Positions 50,701 through 59,614 of a stretch of DNA of 64,000 nt are shown in pieces. The stretch lies in the NCBI GenBank assembly GCA_020848275.1, contig JADLAK010000015.1, forward strand, positions 124,001 to 188,000, in the 5' to 3' direction. The stretch's first letter is position 1. Each line of letters opens with the position of its first letter. The stretch comes from Planctomycetota bacterium (GTDB taxonomy: Bacteria > Planctomycetota > UBA8742 > UBA2392). The translations under genes were made by a program, and so were the position numbers. Below the pieces are notes generated by a model that saw only the letters and a list, made by a program, of their open reading frames with translations, was not told the origin of the DNA and searched no databases.

Positions 50701-51456
50701 ATGACCGCATTTCTCGCACTCGCATCCGCCTACGCCCGCGACCAATTGCGCCGCGGCGCGACGCTGGTTCTCGCGGTAATCGGCGTGCTGTTGGTGATGA
50801 GCCTACGCTACTTCAGCGCCTTTGGCCTGGGCTACGAAACCGTGCAACTGCGCGAACTCGGCGCCTACTCCATCGGCCTCACGGGCGCGCTCGCGGTGCT
50901 GATTTTCTGCCTGCCGCGCGAAGACGACGACGGCGCATCCGACAGCCTGCTGGTTACGCGCCCGCTGCCGCCGCCGGTCATTTCCGCCGGCGTTTTTTTC
51001 GGGCGGCTGATCGTCGTCACGGCGCTGGTCGCGCTCTGGACCGCCGCACTTTGCGGCGCCATCGCCTGGTATGCGGTGGGCGAACCGATGATGTTCAGCT
51101 ATCGCGGCGAAACTTCCGTGATGGCCGAATGCCTGAGCCTCGCCGGGCCGATTGCCGGCCAATGGATGATCCTGGCTATGCTTCTGGCTGCGGCGCAGGC
51201 ACTGGCCCGCTTTGCCCGGCCGCTGCCCGCCGCAATGGCCACAATCGCGCTTTATTTGGCGGGTTTTGCGGCGACGGCGGCGCCCCCGGCGCTGGCATGG
51301 ATGCTACCGGATTTCGCGCGTTATGACCTGACTTCGCTGCTTTGGGGCGACATGGCCGACGCGTCGCCGATGTGGCTTTTACCTCACATGTTGTGCTGGA
51401 CCACCGCCGCGTTGGCAGTGGACAGCGCGGGCCTGAGACTTAGACTCGCTGCATAG
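50701..51456 (+). CDS. Membrane protein, ABC-2-permease-like
   Basis: 251 residues with about six membrane segments (first LVLAVIGVLLVMSL, then LTGALAVLIFCL). A cytoplasmic loop PREDDDGASDSLLVTRPLPP after the second segment resembles the loop of ABC-2-type permeases, where the R-P-L turn follows. No ABC ATPase is adjacent. Function uncertain. Confidence 0.55.
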   Translation: MTAFLALASAYARDQLRRGATLVLAVIGVLLVMSLRYFSAFGLGYETVQLRELGAYSIGLTGALAVLIFCLPREDDDGASDSLLVTRPLPPPVISAGVFFGRLIVVTALVALWTAALCGAIAWYAVGEPMMFSYRGETSVMAECLSLAGPIAGQWMILAMLLAAAQALARFARPLPAAMATIALYLAGFAATAAPPALAWMLPDFARYDLTSLLWGDMADASPMWLLPHMLCWTTAALAVDSAGLRLRLAA

Positions 51457-51590
51457 GCGGGCGTTACAAGATCAGAATTGTGGTTTCCTTGCCCATGCGA
51501 CTGGCGTGGGATAGGATTGAGTTTTGGACTCAACCAGTCGGTTATGTGCATCTCATAGAAGCGCATTTGGGGCGCGACGGGGCGACACTC

Positions 51591-52316
51591 GTGCGGTACG
51601 CGATCTTCGGTGACATCCACGCAAATCTAGAGGCGCTTACGGCGGTTCTCGATTTCTGCAAAGGCCAGAGCATCGATCGCTATCTTTGCCTCGGCGACAT
51701 CGTGGGCTACGGCGCCAATCCCGATGAATGCTGCAGCAAGGTGCGCGAGATGGGCATCCCCGTCGTCGCGGGCAACCACGACTGGGCCGTCTGCGGCAAA
51801 CTCTCGATCGAGTTCTTCAACACCTACGCCAAGCAAGCTGTGTACTGGACGCGCGACAACCTGTGCGACGAGAACATGGCGTTTCTGCGCGAGCTGCCGC
51901 TGATCCAGGAAATCGACCCGGAAGTCACGCTGGTTCACGGCTCGCTGAACTTCCCCGACCTGTTCGATTACATCCAGACCAGCCAGGACGCGCGCCTGTC
52001 GCTCGAGAAGCTCAAGACGCGCGTGTGCTTCCTCGGCCACAGCCACGTGCCCGTGACGTTCTTTTCGGGCCCGATGGTGAGCTATTCGATGTCCTACGAG
52101 ATCAACCTCAAGGGCTTTGAGAAGGCGCTGTGCAACGTCGGAAGCGTCGGCCAGCCGCGCGACGAAAACCCGAAGTCGAGCTTCGCGATTTACGACAGCA
52201 AGCAGGAGATGGTCCGCATCCACCGCGTCGAATACGACGTGGAGAAAGCCGGCCGCAAAATCCTCGACGCCGGCCTGCCGGAAATCCTCGCCGAGCGCCT
52301 GAAGTTCGGGCGCTAA
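51591..52316 (+). CDS. Calcineurin-like metallophosphoesterase (YfcE/PrpE-type)
   Basis: 241 residues from GTG 51591. FGDIHANLEAL, CLGDIVGYGANP, VVAGNHDWAV, LVHGSL and CFLGHSHVPV give the full metal-site order, and NVGSVGQPRDENP ends the core. Hydrolyses phosphodiester or phosphomonoester bonds with two metal ions; substrate unknown. GGGGCGAC before the GTG is a good Shine-Dalgarno; the upstream extension to 51480 is not coding-like. Confidence 0.85.
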   Translation: MRYAIFGDIHANLEALTAVLDFCKGQSIDRYLCLGDIVGYGANPDECCSKVREMGIPVVAGNHDWAVCGKLSIEFFNTYAKQAVYWTRDNLCDENMAFLRELPLIQEIDPEVTLVHGSLNFPDLFDYIQTSQDARLSLEKLKTRVCFLGHSHVPVTFFSGPMVSYSMSYEINLKGFEKALCNVGSVGQPRDENPKSSFAIYDSKQEMVRIHRVEYDVEKAGRKILDAGLPEILAERLKFGR

Positions 52317-52323
52317 CACACTC

Positions 52324-53016
52324 ATGTCCAGGTACCTGATCTGGGACTTCGATGGCACGCTGGGCCTGCGTGAAGGCGGCTGGTCCGGCGCGCTGCACGA
52401 AGTCGCCTGCCGGCGTCACGGCCCCAACCGCGTCACGCCTGAGCGTCTGCGCGAACATCTCCATCGCGGTTTTCCCTGGCATGCGCCCCATCAAGTGCGG
52501 CCGTCCGCCGCGCCCGACGTATGGTGGGCGTTGGTCCAGCCCGTATTTGAAAACGCCTTTGCCGCCGTTGGATTTTCACACCCCGAGACCACGGAGATGG
52601 CCGCACAGGTCAGAAATGCCTACCTGGAGCCCCACACCTGGAAGTTGTTCGACGATGTCCTCCCGACACTGGACTCACTCTCGGCGGCGGGATTCAAACA
52701 CGTAATCCTGTCCAATCACGTGCCCGAATTGCCGTCGATTCTTGACGCCCTCGGCATTGCCGGGCGAATCCGCCGTGTTTTCAATTCCGCCGAAACCGGC
52801 TGCGAAAAACCCCACCCCGCCGCATTCCACGAAGTCCGCAAGGCCCTGCCTGAGGCGCAATCATTCTGGATGATCGGCGATAACTATGTCGCTGATGTGA
52901 CGGGAGCCGAAAAGGCCGGCATTCCGGCGATCCTGGTGCGTAAGCCCCATGCCGGCGCCACGCGCTACTCGCCGGACGTCGCGGGCGTGGCTGCAATAGT
53001 CGGCTTCGCCGGTTAG
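52324..53016 (+). CDS. HAD-superfamily hydrolase
   Basis: 230 residues. DFDGTLG at 8-14 (nucleophile D8 and acid D10), SNHVPELPS motif II, and FWMIGDNYVADVTGAEKAG motif IV. Helical cap from about 30 to 90 is subclass IA. Substrate unknown. Seven bases after the phosphoesterase, so likely co-transcribed; its stop overlaps the convergent MoxR-RDD gene by four bases. Confidence 0.8.
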   Translation: MSRYLIWDFDGTLGLREGGWSGALHEVACRRHGPNRVTPERLREHLHRGFPWHAPHQVRPSAAPDVWWALVQPVFENAFAAVGFSHPETTEMAAQVRNAYLEPHTWKLFDDVLPTLDSLSAAGFKHVILSNHVPELPSILDALGIAGRIRRVFNSAETGCEKPHPAAFHEVRKALPEAQSFWMIGDNYVADVTGAEKAGIPAILVRKPHAGATRYSPDVAGVAAIVGFAG

Positions 53017-54716
53017 GTTGTCGGTACCGCCGCGCGGCGGCCCGAAATAGCGGCCGCCCCGACGGCGGCCACGCCGGGGATCGCCTTGGCGCCAAGGTTG
53101 GCGCCGACAAAGTCCTTGGGCACGACGTGGCATGCCGAAAGTTTGTCGTGAAGCGTGCGATTTTCCGGATCCCACAACATCCACCAGAAACCGACAAACC
53201 CCGTCAGCACCGAGATGAACTTGAAGGCCATGCGCAGCATCGCAGACCCAAAACCCGTCATCAGCGTGCCGTCTTCGCGAACAATGCGCACGCCGATGAT
53301 CAGCTTGCCCATCGACGCGCCATATTTCATAGTCAGGTAGACCTCAAGCAGCACGCCCAACCCCAGGCCGACAATCGGCGCCGAAAAGAACACGATAATC
53401 GCCAGCGGCTCGGATACTTCGCGCAGTCCCTTGCCCAGCACGCCGCCGCCGCCGATCAACAACCATGCGGCTATCCACCAGACGGCGTAAATTACAAGGT
53501 ACGCGACCACATCAAGCGCCGCCGAAGCCACACGCGCGCCGATGCCCGCCGAAAAGTCCGTCAGGCTGGCCTCGCGCTGGCCAAGGCGCGCGGCCTTGGC
53601 TTTCTTTTGCCGCGCCCAATGCGCGGGTGCGTCGCCGCCCAGCAACCAGTAGCGGATCGTGCCCATGACGTCGAAGGGGATTTTCTTTTCCGCCGCGGGC
53701 TCATCGCCGGCGGGACGCGGCACATCCTTGAGCAACTTGCGCACGAGATCGCGGCTGTTCACACCATCGGCCTCGGCGTGGAAGTTCGTCAGTATGCGGT
53801 GGTGCATCGCGGGCATCGCAATCGCGCGGATATCCGCCGGGCGCGCTTCGTCGCGGCCTTCAAGCGCGGCGCGCGCCTTGGCGCCCATGATCAGCGCCTG
53901 GGTAGCGCGCGGGCTGCCGCCGCACTCGACCATGTCCTTGATCTCGGCGCTGGCGCTTGATTTCGGGCGCGTCGCGCGCACGAGGTCAATGGCATAACGC
54001 AGCGTGCTGTCGCTGACGTTGATCTTGCGCACCACGTTGAGCATGCGCTGGACCTTGGTTTCATCCAGCAGGCGGCTCACGCGCTGCTCAAAGCGGCTGG
54101 TGGTCTCGAACAGCATGTTGAGTTCGTCGACCTGGGTCGGGTAATCGACGACGACAGTAAACAGGAAGCGGTCGAGCGCCGCGGCGGGCAACTGGTAGGT
54201 GCCTTCCTGCTCAATGGGATTTTGCGTCGCCATCACAAAGAACGGCCGCGGCAGCGCATAGCCCCTGCCCGCGACGGTCACGGAGCCCTCTTCCATCGCC
54301 TCGAGCATCGCGGCCTGCGTCTTGGGCGGCGTGCGGTTGATTTCGTCGGCGAGAATAAAGTTGGTAAAGATCGGCCCGCCCAAAAACTTGAAGCTGCGCT
54401 CGCCGGAATCGCCCGCGAGCAACTCGCTGCCCGTAATGTCGCTGGGCATGAGGTCCGGCGTGAACTGGATGCGGTTGAATTTTAAACCAAGAATTTCGGC
54501 GAGGGACCTGACGAGAAGGGTCTTGCCCAGCCCTGGCACGCCCAGCAGCAGCACGTGGCCGCCGGCAAAGAACGCGGTCAGCACCTGCTCGACGACGTCG
54601 TCCTGGCCGATAATGCGCTTGCTCAGTTCAAAACGGATTTCACGGTGCGCGTCGCCGAGTTCCTTGAGAACCCGGTAATCGTCACCGGTAAGCGCTGTCT
54701 GTTCCATTTCAGCCAT
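53013..54716 (-). CDS. MoxR-type AAA ATPase fused to an RDD membrane domain
   Basis: 567 residues. MoxR domain at about 20-330: Walker A GVPGLGKT at 59-66, Walker B ILADEINRTPP at 121-131, sensor ATQNPIEQEGTYQLP, and ALDRFLF. After a linker with AEKKIPFDVMGTIRYWLLGG, residues about 395-535 form an RDD domain: GIGARVASAALDVVAYLVIY, then MGKLIIGVRIVREDG and FWWMLWDPENRTLHDKLSA. MoxR ATPases act as chaperones for metalloproteins or cofactor insertion; fusing to RDD would fix it to the membrane. No DUF58 or VWA gene beside it. Confidence 0.88.
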   Translation of the reverse strand: MAEMEQTALTGDDYRVLKELGDAHREIRFELSKRIIGQDDVVEQVLTAFFAGGHVLLLGVPGLGKTLLVRSLAEILGLKFNRIQFTPDLMPSDITGSELLAGDSGERSFKFLGGPIFTNFILADEINRTPPKTQAAMLEAMEEGSVTVAGRGYALPRPFFVMATQNPIEQEGTYQLPAAALDRFLFTVVVDYPTQVDELNMLFETTSRFEQRVSRLLDETKVQRMLNVVRKINVSDSTLRYAIDLVRATRPKSSASAEIKDMVECGGSPRATQALIMGAKARAALEGRDEARPADIRAIAMPAMHHRILTNFHAEADGVNSRDLVRKLLKDVPRPAGDEPAAEKKIPFDVMGTIRYWLLGGDAPAHWARQKKAKAARLGQREASLTDFSAGIGARVASAALDVVAYLVIYAVWWIAAWLLIGGGGVLGKGLREVSEPLAIIVFFSAPIVGLGLGVLLEVYLTMKYGASMGKLIIGVRIVREDGTLMTGFGSAMLRMAFKFISVLTGFVGFWWMLWDPENRTLHDKLSACHVVPKDFVGANLGAKAIPGVAAVGAAAISGRRAAVPTT

Positions 54717-54899
54717 AGGTCTCTCGCAGCCGCATTATTGGAACGTGCGGCCCGGGCGCAAGACGCAGGAAATCCGCCCCAACTTGCGGCGGCGCCGAAA
54801 CTTATCCGCACCGCCAGATTTTTTCGGATTATTTTCCCGGGGGTGCGTGGTCTTGTCGCCACGTGTTGTACGTTTCCTGCAACCTTACAGGAGATAGCC

Positions 54900-55391
54900 A
54901 TGAGCAATGCCAAGTATCGAAACCACGTCCCGTTTTCCAATCTTGTCCCGCAGGTGGCCGCCCGCGCTGCCAGGCAGGACCTCGAATCGCCGACCACCCA
55001 GAAACTTCTGGCCGGGGCCAAGGCGTATTTGAGCGCGTTCATGGAGACGGCGCAAAAATCCCTGGACGCCAACGACGGGCGGGTGTCAGTGCGCGACGGG
55101 CTGGCAGCCTGCCGCCACATCATTGCCATTGCGCGTATCGAGCAGCGCGCCGTCGACCGCGAGGAGCGCAAAGCGCGCCAGGCCGCGGCGGACGCCCGCG
55201 CGGCGCAATTGGCGCTGGACGCCGCCGACAAGCAGCATCGCGTCGTGCCGGCCAGGGCCGTCGAGCCGACAGGCGCGCCGGGCCTCGCGCCGTCACCCGC
55301 GCCGGACCTGCGCCCCGCGCCGGAATTCGCCGCCGCAACTGCGTCCCCGGCGCCCGCCCAGCTTCCCCCACCGCCCCAATCCGGCGGGTAA
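54900..55391 (+). CDS. Unknown helical protein with Ala/Pro-rich tail
   Basis: 163 residues, ATG 54900 after AGGAGATAGCC. The first 115 are helical (LAGAKAYLSAFMETAQKSLD; REERKARQAAADARAAQLALD, split), the rest a low-complexity Pro/Ala tail (APSPAPDLRPAPEFAAA). Not recognised; the helical region could be a coiled coil. Divergent from MoxR-RDD. Confidence 0.55.
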   Translation: MSNAKYRNHVPFSNLVPQVAARAARQDLESPTTQKLLAGAKAYLSAFMETAQKSLDANDGRVSVRDGLAACRHIIAIARIEQRAVDREERKARQAAADARAAQLALDAADKQHRVVPARAVEPTGAPGLAPSPAPDLRPAPEFAAATASPAPAQLPPPPQSGG

Positions 55392-55464
55392 CTGGCTGAA
55401 CCCGGATTCGCAGCGTTCGTTTGGGAGTTAGACTGTTTGAGCGCGCATTTTTCGGGGAGCTGCC

Positions 55465-56874
55465 ATGGGCATGGGCATGGGCGGTAGGGTGCTGTCGCTT
55501 TCAACCGCATTGCTTTTGATCGCCGGCACTTGCGTGCGCCTGGACGCCGAGGGCTGGCGGGTTGAACCGCGCGATAAAATGGACGAAGACAGCGCCGCTC
55601 TCGCCGCTGAAATTGCGGCGTTGCCGGTCGACGATCAGATGCGCGCGTTTCGCGCAGCGGCTGCCAGTTGCGCCGCAAAAAGGCTGGTGGTTCCGGCTGC
55701 GATGGTGAAGGAATGGCCGGAACTCGCTCAGGGCAAGCGCGAATCGGGGCTTTGCCGCATCGCCAATTGCCCGGCAGCAGGCGAGCCGAAGACGCCGTTT
55801 GTGAAATTCATGAGCGGATACAATTTCTCGGCGGCGCAGCACAGCGACGCATTTGATTTGTACCTTCGCGGCGGCAAATTCCATTCGGAACGCGACGTAC
55901 TGCCCGGCGCGTCGCAGTCGACGTCGCTGCTGAAGAAAGTATCCGGCTTCGATCTCATGCGGATCGGGACATTTGATTGCCCAAGCCCCATGGCCCAGGA
56001 TTTCGGTCGTTTCGAGCGCGCCAAAGCGGCGCTGGATGAGGCAAGGCCGAAGGATGACACGCTTGCGTGCGAGGAAGACGCGACTTACGTGCTTCGGCAT
56101 ATCACCCGTGACGGGCCTGACACGCTGATTGCGTTCAAAGTTCTTTCCTACAAACATCTTATCAACGATGAAGGTGGGACGGCGACGCTCGGCTGGCGCA
56201 TCCTCAAACGTTTCAAGGCCATTGATGAGGACGACCGCGAAAAATGGTACCACCACGGGTTGCTCGCGAAGTTGCGCACTTTTTCCGACACGCAGATCTA
56301 TTTCACGGTGCGGGAAATCCGGCAGGGACTGCTTCGTGCGCTCCTATCACCCGCGACATCGCTAAGTGAAGGCCGCACTGACGGCGCCAAAGTTGCCAAT
56401 CTCGTGCCGGAAGGCGTGTTGGTGCAAGGCGTTGCGGTTTCCTCGCCGCAAAACGATGGGCGCGCGTACACATTTTTCAACGCGATGCACACGGACACCG
56501 GTGCGGCGATCTACGCGCGCCATGTCGTCGCGTCCGACCATGATGCGTTCGAACTTAGGCCCGGCATCACGGGTTCCAACACCTTTGGCCTATTGCAGAA
56601 AATCGACGGGGTCGAGTTCGAAAAGATCATGCTCGAAAGCGTCAGCGAAAAACTCCAGGTGCTTTCCGCCGTGCGCAACGTGGAGTTCTCGGGGCCCGTG
56701 ATCGCGAAGGTCGGCGACGTTTACGCGCTGAGATCGATTGCGCGGACCACGGAAGCCTATGGCGAAATTCGTTCCGACCAGGTCTATGCCGTCAAAGTGC
56801 TTGCGGTCGATCGGCACACCGTGACGCTGGGATGGCGAGTCGTCCACACGTTTGTCAAACCGCCGGGCGAATAG
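55465..56874 (+). CDS. Unknown secreted protein
   Basis: 469 residues; signal peptide ending about CVRLDAEG after Met-Gly repeats (MGMGMGG). Not recognised. It contains two halves of similar style: one centred on LYLRGGKFHSERDVLPGASQ and one on ATYVLRHITRDGPDTL, then VYALRSIARTTEAYGEI near the end. Predicted mixed alpha/beta, probably periplasmic. Its stop is 9 bases from the stop of the convergent AlkA-like gene. Confidence 0.55.
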   Translation: MGMGMGGRVLSLSTALLLIAGTCVRLDAEGWRVEPRDKMDEDSAALAAEIAALPVDDQMRAFRAAAASCAAKRLVVPAAMVKEWPELAQGKRESGLCRIANCPAAGEPKTPFVKFMSGYNFSAAQHSDAFDLYLRGGKFHSERDVLPGASQSTSLLKKVSGFDLMRIGTFDCPSPMAQDFGRFERAKAALDEARPKDDTLACEEDATYVLRHITRDGPDTLIAFKVLSYKHLINDEGGTATLGWRILKRFKAIDEDDREKWYHHGLLAKLRTFSDTQIYFTVREIRQGLLRALLSPATSLSEGRTDGAKVANLVPEGVLVQGVAVSSPQNDGRAYTFFNAMHTDTGAAIYARHVVASDHDAFELRPGITGSNTFGLLQKIDGVEFEKIMLESVSEKLQVLSAVRNVEFSGPVIAKVGDVYALRSIARTTEAYGEIRSDQVYAVKVLAVDRHTVTLGWRVVHTFVKPPGE

Positions 56875-56884
56875 TATTGACGCG

Positions 56885-57502
56885 TCAAGATTTTGGCAGT
56901 TCCAGCACGCGCCAGAGGTACCATGAGGCGATGCTGCGCCAGGGCGCCCAGCGTTTGCCGCGCGCGGATATCTGCTCGGGCTCCGCGAGTTTGCGTTTGC
57001 CCAGCATGATCGTGAAACCCTTGCGGACGCCGTAGTCCGTCACGGGCAGCACGTCGGGGCGGCCGAGGCGGAACATCAGGATCATCTCTGCGCTCCAGCG
57101 GCCAATGCCGCGCACGACCGTCAGGCGCTCGATGACTTCTTCGTCGCCGAGTTTAATCAGCGCGCGTTTGTCAGGGAGAACACCGCCAAGAACTTTGTCC
57201 GAGAGGTCGCGGAACGCCGCAAGTTTCGCGCGCGAGAGGCCGCACGCCCGCAGCGCCGCGTCGTCGATGGCCTTGATCTTGTCCGCGAGCAGGATTTTGC
57301 CCGCCAGCGCCTGCACGCGCCCGAAAATCGTCGCGGCGGCCTTGCCCGACAACTGCTGGTAAGCGATGGACTGGCAGAGCGCGTGGAACAGGTTGGGCAT
57401 CGGCCGTCTCTTGAGCGTGTATGGCCCCACGCGGTCGATCACCGCGGCCAGCTTCGGGTCGGCGGCTTTCAGGTAGGCGACTGCATCAGCAAAGTCGGGC
57501 AT
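56885..57502 (-). CDS. HhH-GPD DNA glycosylase (AlkA-like)
   Basis: 205 residues. SIAYQQLSGKAAATIFGRVQA, the helix-hairpin-helix LTVVRGIGRWSAEMIL near 131-146 and the catalytic Asp in PVTDYGVRKG near 157. The family removes 3-methyladenine and other alkylated bases. The ATG at 57502 abuts a repeat arm. Confidence 0.88.
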   Translation of the reverse strand: MPDFADAVAYLKAADPKLAAVIDRVGPYTLKRRPMPNLFHALCQSIAYQQLSGKAAATIFGRVQALAGKILLADKIKAIDDAALRACGLSRAKLAAFRDLSDKVLGGVLPDKRALIKLGDEEVIERLTVVRGIGRWSAEMILMFRLGRPDVLPVTDYGVRKGFTIMLGKRKLAEPEQISARGKRWAPWRSIASWYLWRVLELPKS

Positions 57503-57568
57503 GGTTCAGGTCCAGGTCCAGATTACCGCTCAGGTCGCTTTTTCTGAACCTGAACCTGCACCTGAACC
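57503..57568. repeat. Inverted-repeat spacer element, CAGGTT family
   Basis: Left arm 57503-57523 (GGTTCAGGTCCAGGTCCAG) faces right arm 57543-57568 (CTGAACCTGAACCTGCACC). It lies between alkA-like and the ABC exporter. The right arm encodes the C-terminal Gly/Ser residues of the ABC protein (GSGAGSGSEKAT). Relatives at 30415 and 61887. Confidence 0.85.
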
Positions 57569-59431
57569 AAGTTTCAAAGGTTCTTCGTCGCTGAATTGCA
57601 GGCGGTAGAGCTTGCTGTAGCGCCCGGCGGCGGCCATGAGCTTTTCGTGGCTGCCTTGCTCGGCGATTTCACCCTTGTGCAGCACCACGATGTTGTCCGA
57701 GGCCGTGATTGTCGACAGGCGATGCGCCACCGCGATCGTCGTGCGGTCCTTCATTAACTTGCCCAGCGCATCCTGGATCAGCGCCTCGGTCTCGCTGTCG
57801 ATGTTGCTGGTCGCTTCATCCAGGAGCAGGATTCTCGGATCGAAGGCTAATGCCCGCGCAAAGGCCAGCAACTGGCGCTGGCCCGCGCTGAAGGTCGCGC
57901 CGCGCTCGGCCACGGGCGAGTCGTATTGCTCCGGCAATCTGTCGATGAAGTCGTCGGCGTGCACAGTACGGGCGGCTTCCTTCACTCGCTCTCGTGAAAT
58001 GGTCTCGTCGCCCAAACGGATGTTATTAAAGACGTTGCCCGCAAACAGGAAGACGTCCTGCAACACGAGTGAAAACGCCTTGCGCAGGTGTTCGCGCGTC
58101 ATCTCGCGCACGTCAACGCCGTCAATCAGCACCGCACCCTTCTGCACATCGTAGAAGCGCATCACCAGCGCGATGATCGTGCTCTTGCCGCTGCCGGTCG
58201 CGCCCACCAGCGCCAGCGAACTCCCCGCGGGCACTTTGAAACTGACATCACGCAGCACCCAGCGTGGCGTGGCAGCCTCGGCCGCGCCGGATGCCGGCGA
58301 GGCGCCCGCACCACTATCTCCGTCGTAGGCGAACCAGACGTTGCGGAACTCGATTTCGCCCTTGATCGCGGGCGTTTTGGGCTGCGGCGGGTCCTTGATG
58401 TCGTTGCCGAAGTCCATGATCTTGAACAGGCGTTCGGCGCTGGCCATGGCGCTTTGAAGCACGTTGTACTTTTCGGATATCTCACGGATCGGGCGGAACA
58501 TCATCTGCGTGTAGAAGAAGAAGGCGAAAAACGTGCCCGCGTCGAGCGTGCCGCCAAGGATGCTGCGCGCGCCGTACCACACCAGCACCATGATCGTCAG
58601 CGTGCCCGCGATTTCGACCACCGGGAAGAACAGCGCGAAGTTGAAGACCGTCTGGTAGCTGGCGTCGCGGAAGTCGCGCGAGCGGCCGTCAAAACGCGCG
58701 GCCTGGCGGCGCTCGATGCCGAAGATGCGCGTCACGCGCCAGCCCTGCACGCTTTCATTAAGGAAGGAATTCACGCTGGCAAGCTTGGTGCGCATGTCGC
58801 GGAAGCTGTTGCGCGCACGCCCGCGGAAGATCCAGGTAATCGCGCCCATCACCGGCAAAGCGCCGATCACGATCAGCGTCAGCGGCACCGAAAGCGCAAA
58901 CATCATCGCCAGCGCGCCCAGCACCACGATCATGTCGCCCATCAATTGGACAAAGCCCGAGGCGAACACCTCGCCGATTGCCTCCACGTCGCTTGTCATG
59001 CGCGTGACGAGGCGGCCCACGGGGTTCTTGTCGAAGAAGCGCAGCGGGTAATCCTGGATGCGAGCGTAGAGGTCGTGGCGCAGGTCGAAAATCGCGCGCT
59101 GGCCCAGCGTCTGGAACAAATACGCCTCGGCGAATTGGCTGATGAACTGCACGATCACCAGCCCGAGATAGGCCAGCGCCAGCCAGGCAAGCAGGTTGTA
59201 AGCCGGCGCCGAATCGCCCTCTGCGGCGAGCATATTGAAAGGACCGTTGACGATTTCACGAATAACACGCGGGATGCAAAGCTCGACGCCCGCGGCCAGC
59301 AGCATGAAGAAAACGCCCGCGATCACGAGCTTCAGATAGGGGCGCGCGTAGGGCGCAAGGCGCTTGATCAGGCGCGCGTCGTAGGCCTTGCCGAGGACTT
59401 CCTCTTCATGAATCGAATCAGCCACGGGCAC
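57530..59431 (-). CDS. MsbA/type-1 ABC exporter (fused permease-ATPase)
   Basis: 633 residues. Six membrane helices in the first 330 (GVFFMLLAAGVELCIPRVI), then VGATGSGKST (Walker A), FSAGQRQLLAFARAL (signature, with FSAGQ instead of LSGGQ) and ILLLDEATSNIDSET (Walker B). Exports a lipid, peptide or drug; substrate unknown. Three GTG starts are possible (59488, 59431, 59425); 59431 has GAGAG about 8 bases upstream. Confidence 0.88.
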   Translation of the reverse strand: MPVADSIHEEEVLGKAYDARLIKRLAPYARPYLKLVIAGVFFMLLAAGVELCIPRVIREIVNGPFNMLAAEGDSAPAYNLLAWLALAYLGLVIVQFISQFAEAYLFQTLGQRAIFDLRHDLYARIQDYPLRFFDKNPVGRLVTRMTSDVEAIGEVFASGFVQLMGDMIVVLGALAMMFALSVPLTLIVIGALPVMGAITWIFRGRARNSFRDMRTKLASVNSFLNESVQGWRVTRIFGIERRQAARFDGRSRDFRDASYQTVFNFALFFPVVEIAGTLTIMVLVWYGARSILGGTLDAGTFFAFFFYTQMMFRPIREISEKYNVLQSAMASAERLFKIMDFGNDIKDPPQPKTPAIKGEIEFRNVWFAYDGDSGAGASPASGAAEAATPRWVLRDVSFKVPAGSSLALVGATGSGKSTIIALVMRFYDVQKGAVLIDGVDVREMTREHLRKAFSLVLQDVFLFAGNVFNNIRLGDETISRERVKEAARTVHADDFIDRLPEQYDSPVAERGATFSAGQRQLLAFARALAFDPRILLLDEATSNIDSETEALIQDALGKLMKDRTTIAVAHRLSTITASDNIVVLHKGEIAEQGSHEKLMAAAGRYSKLYRLQFSDEEPLKLGSGAGSGSEKAT

Positions 59432-59491
59432 ACTGTAGGCTCTCAAAGTTGCGGCGCAACGAGTGTTCTTCCGTTGGCCCAACGTCACACG

Positions 59492-59583
59492 GGTATGGGG
59501 ACTGGGGACTTGGGAATAGGGAATGGAGAAACACCCGAAAATGGAGGTCTAATCCCCATTCCCCAGTCCCTAATCCCCATTCC
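59492..59583. repeat. Inverted-repeat spacer element, GGGGACT/GGGAAT family
   Basis: Left arm 59492-59525 (GGTATGGGGACTGGGGACTT, then GGGAATAGGGAATGG) faces right arm 59551-59583 (AATCCCCATTCCCCAGTCCC, then TAATCCCCATTCCC). It fills the divergent gap upstream of the locus beginning at 59615. Confidence 0.85.
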
Positions 59584-59614
59584 CGCCGCCCCGATTAGCT
59601 ATACTCGTCGGGGT

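Noticed and set aside
58088-59610. Very long plus-strand frame running antisense to the ABC exporter
   Set aside because: It is the complement of a high-GC gene; only its last part, from 59615, is a plausible gene.
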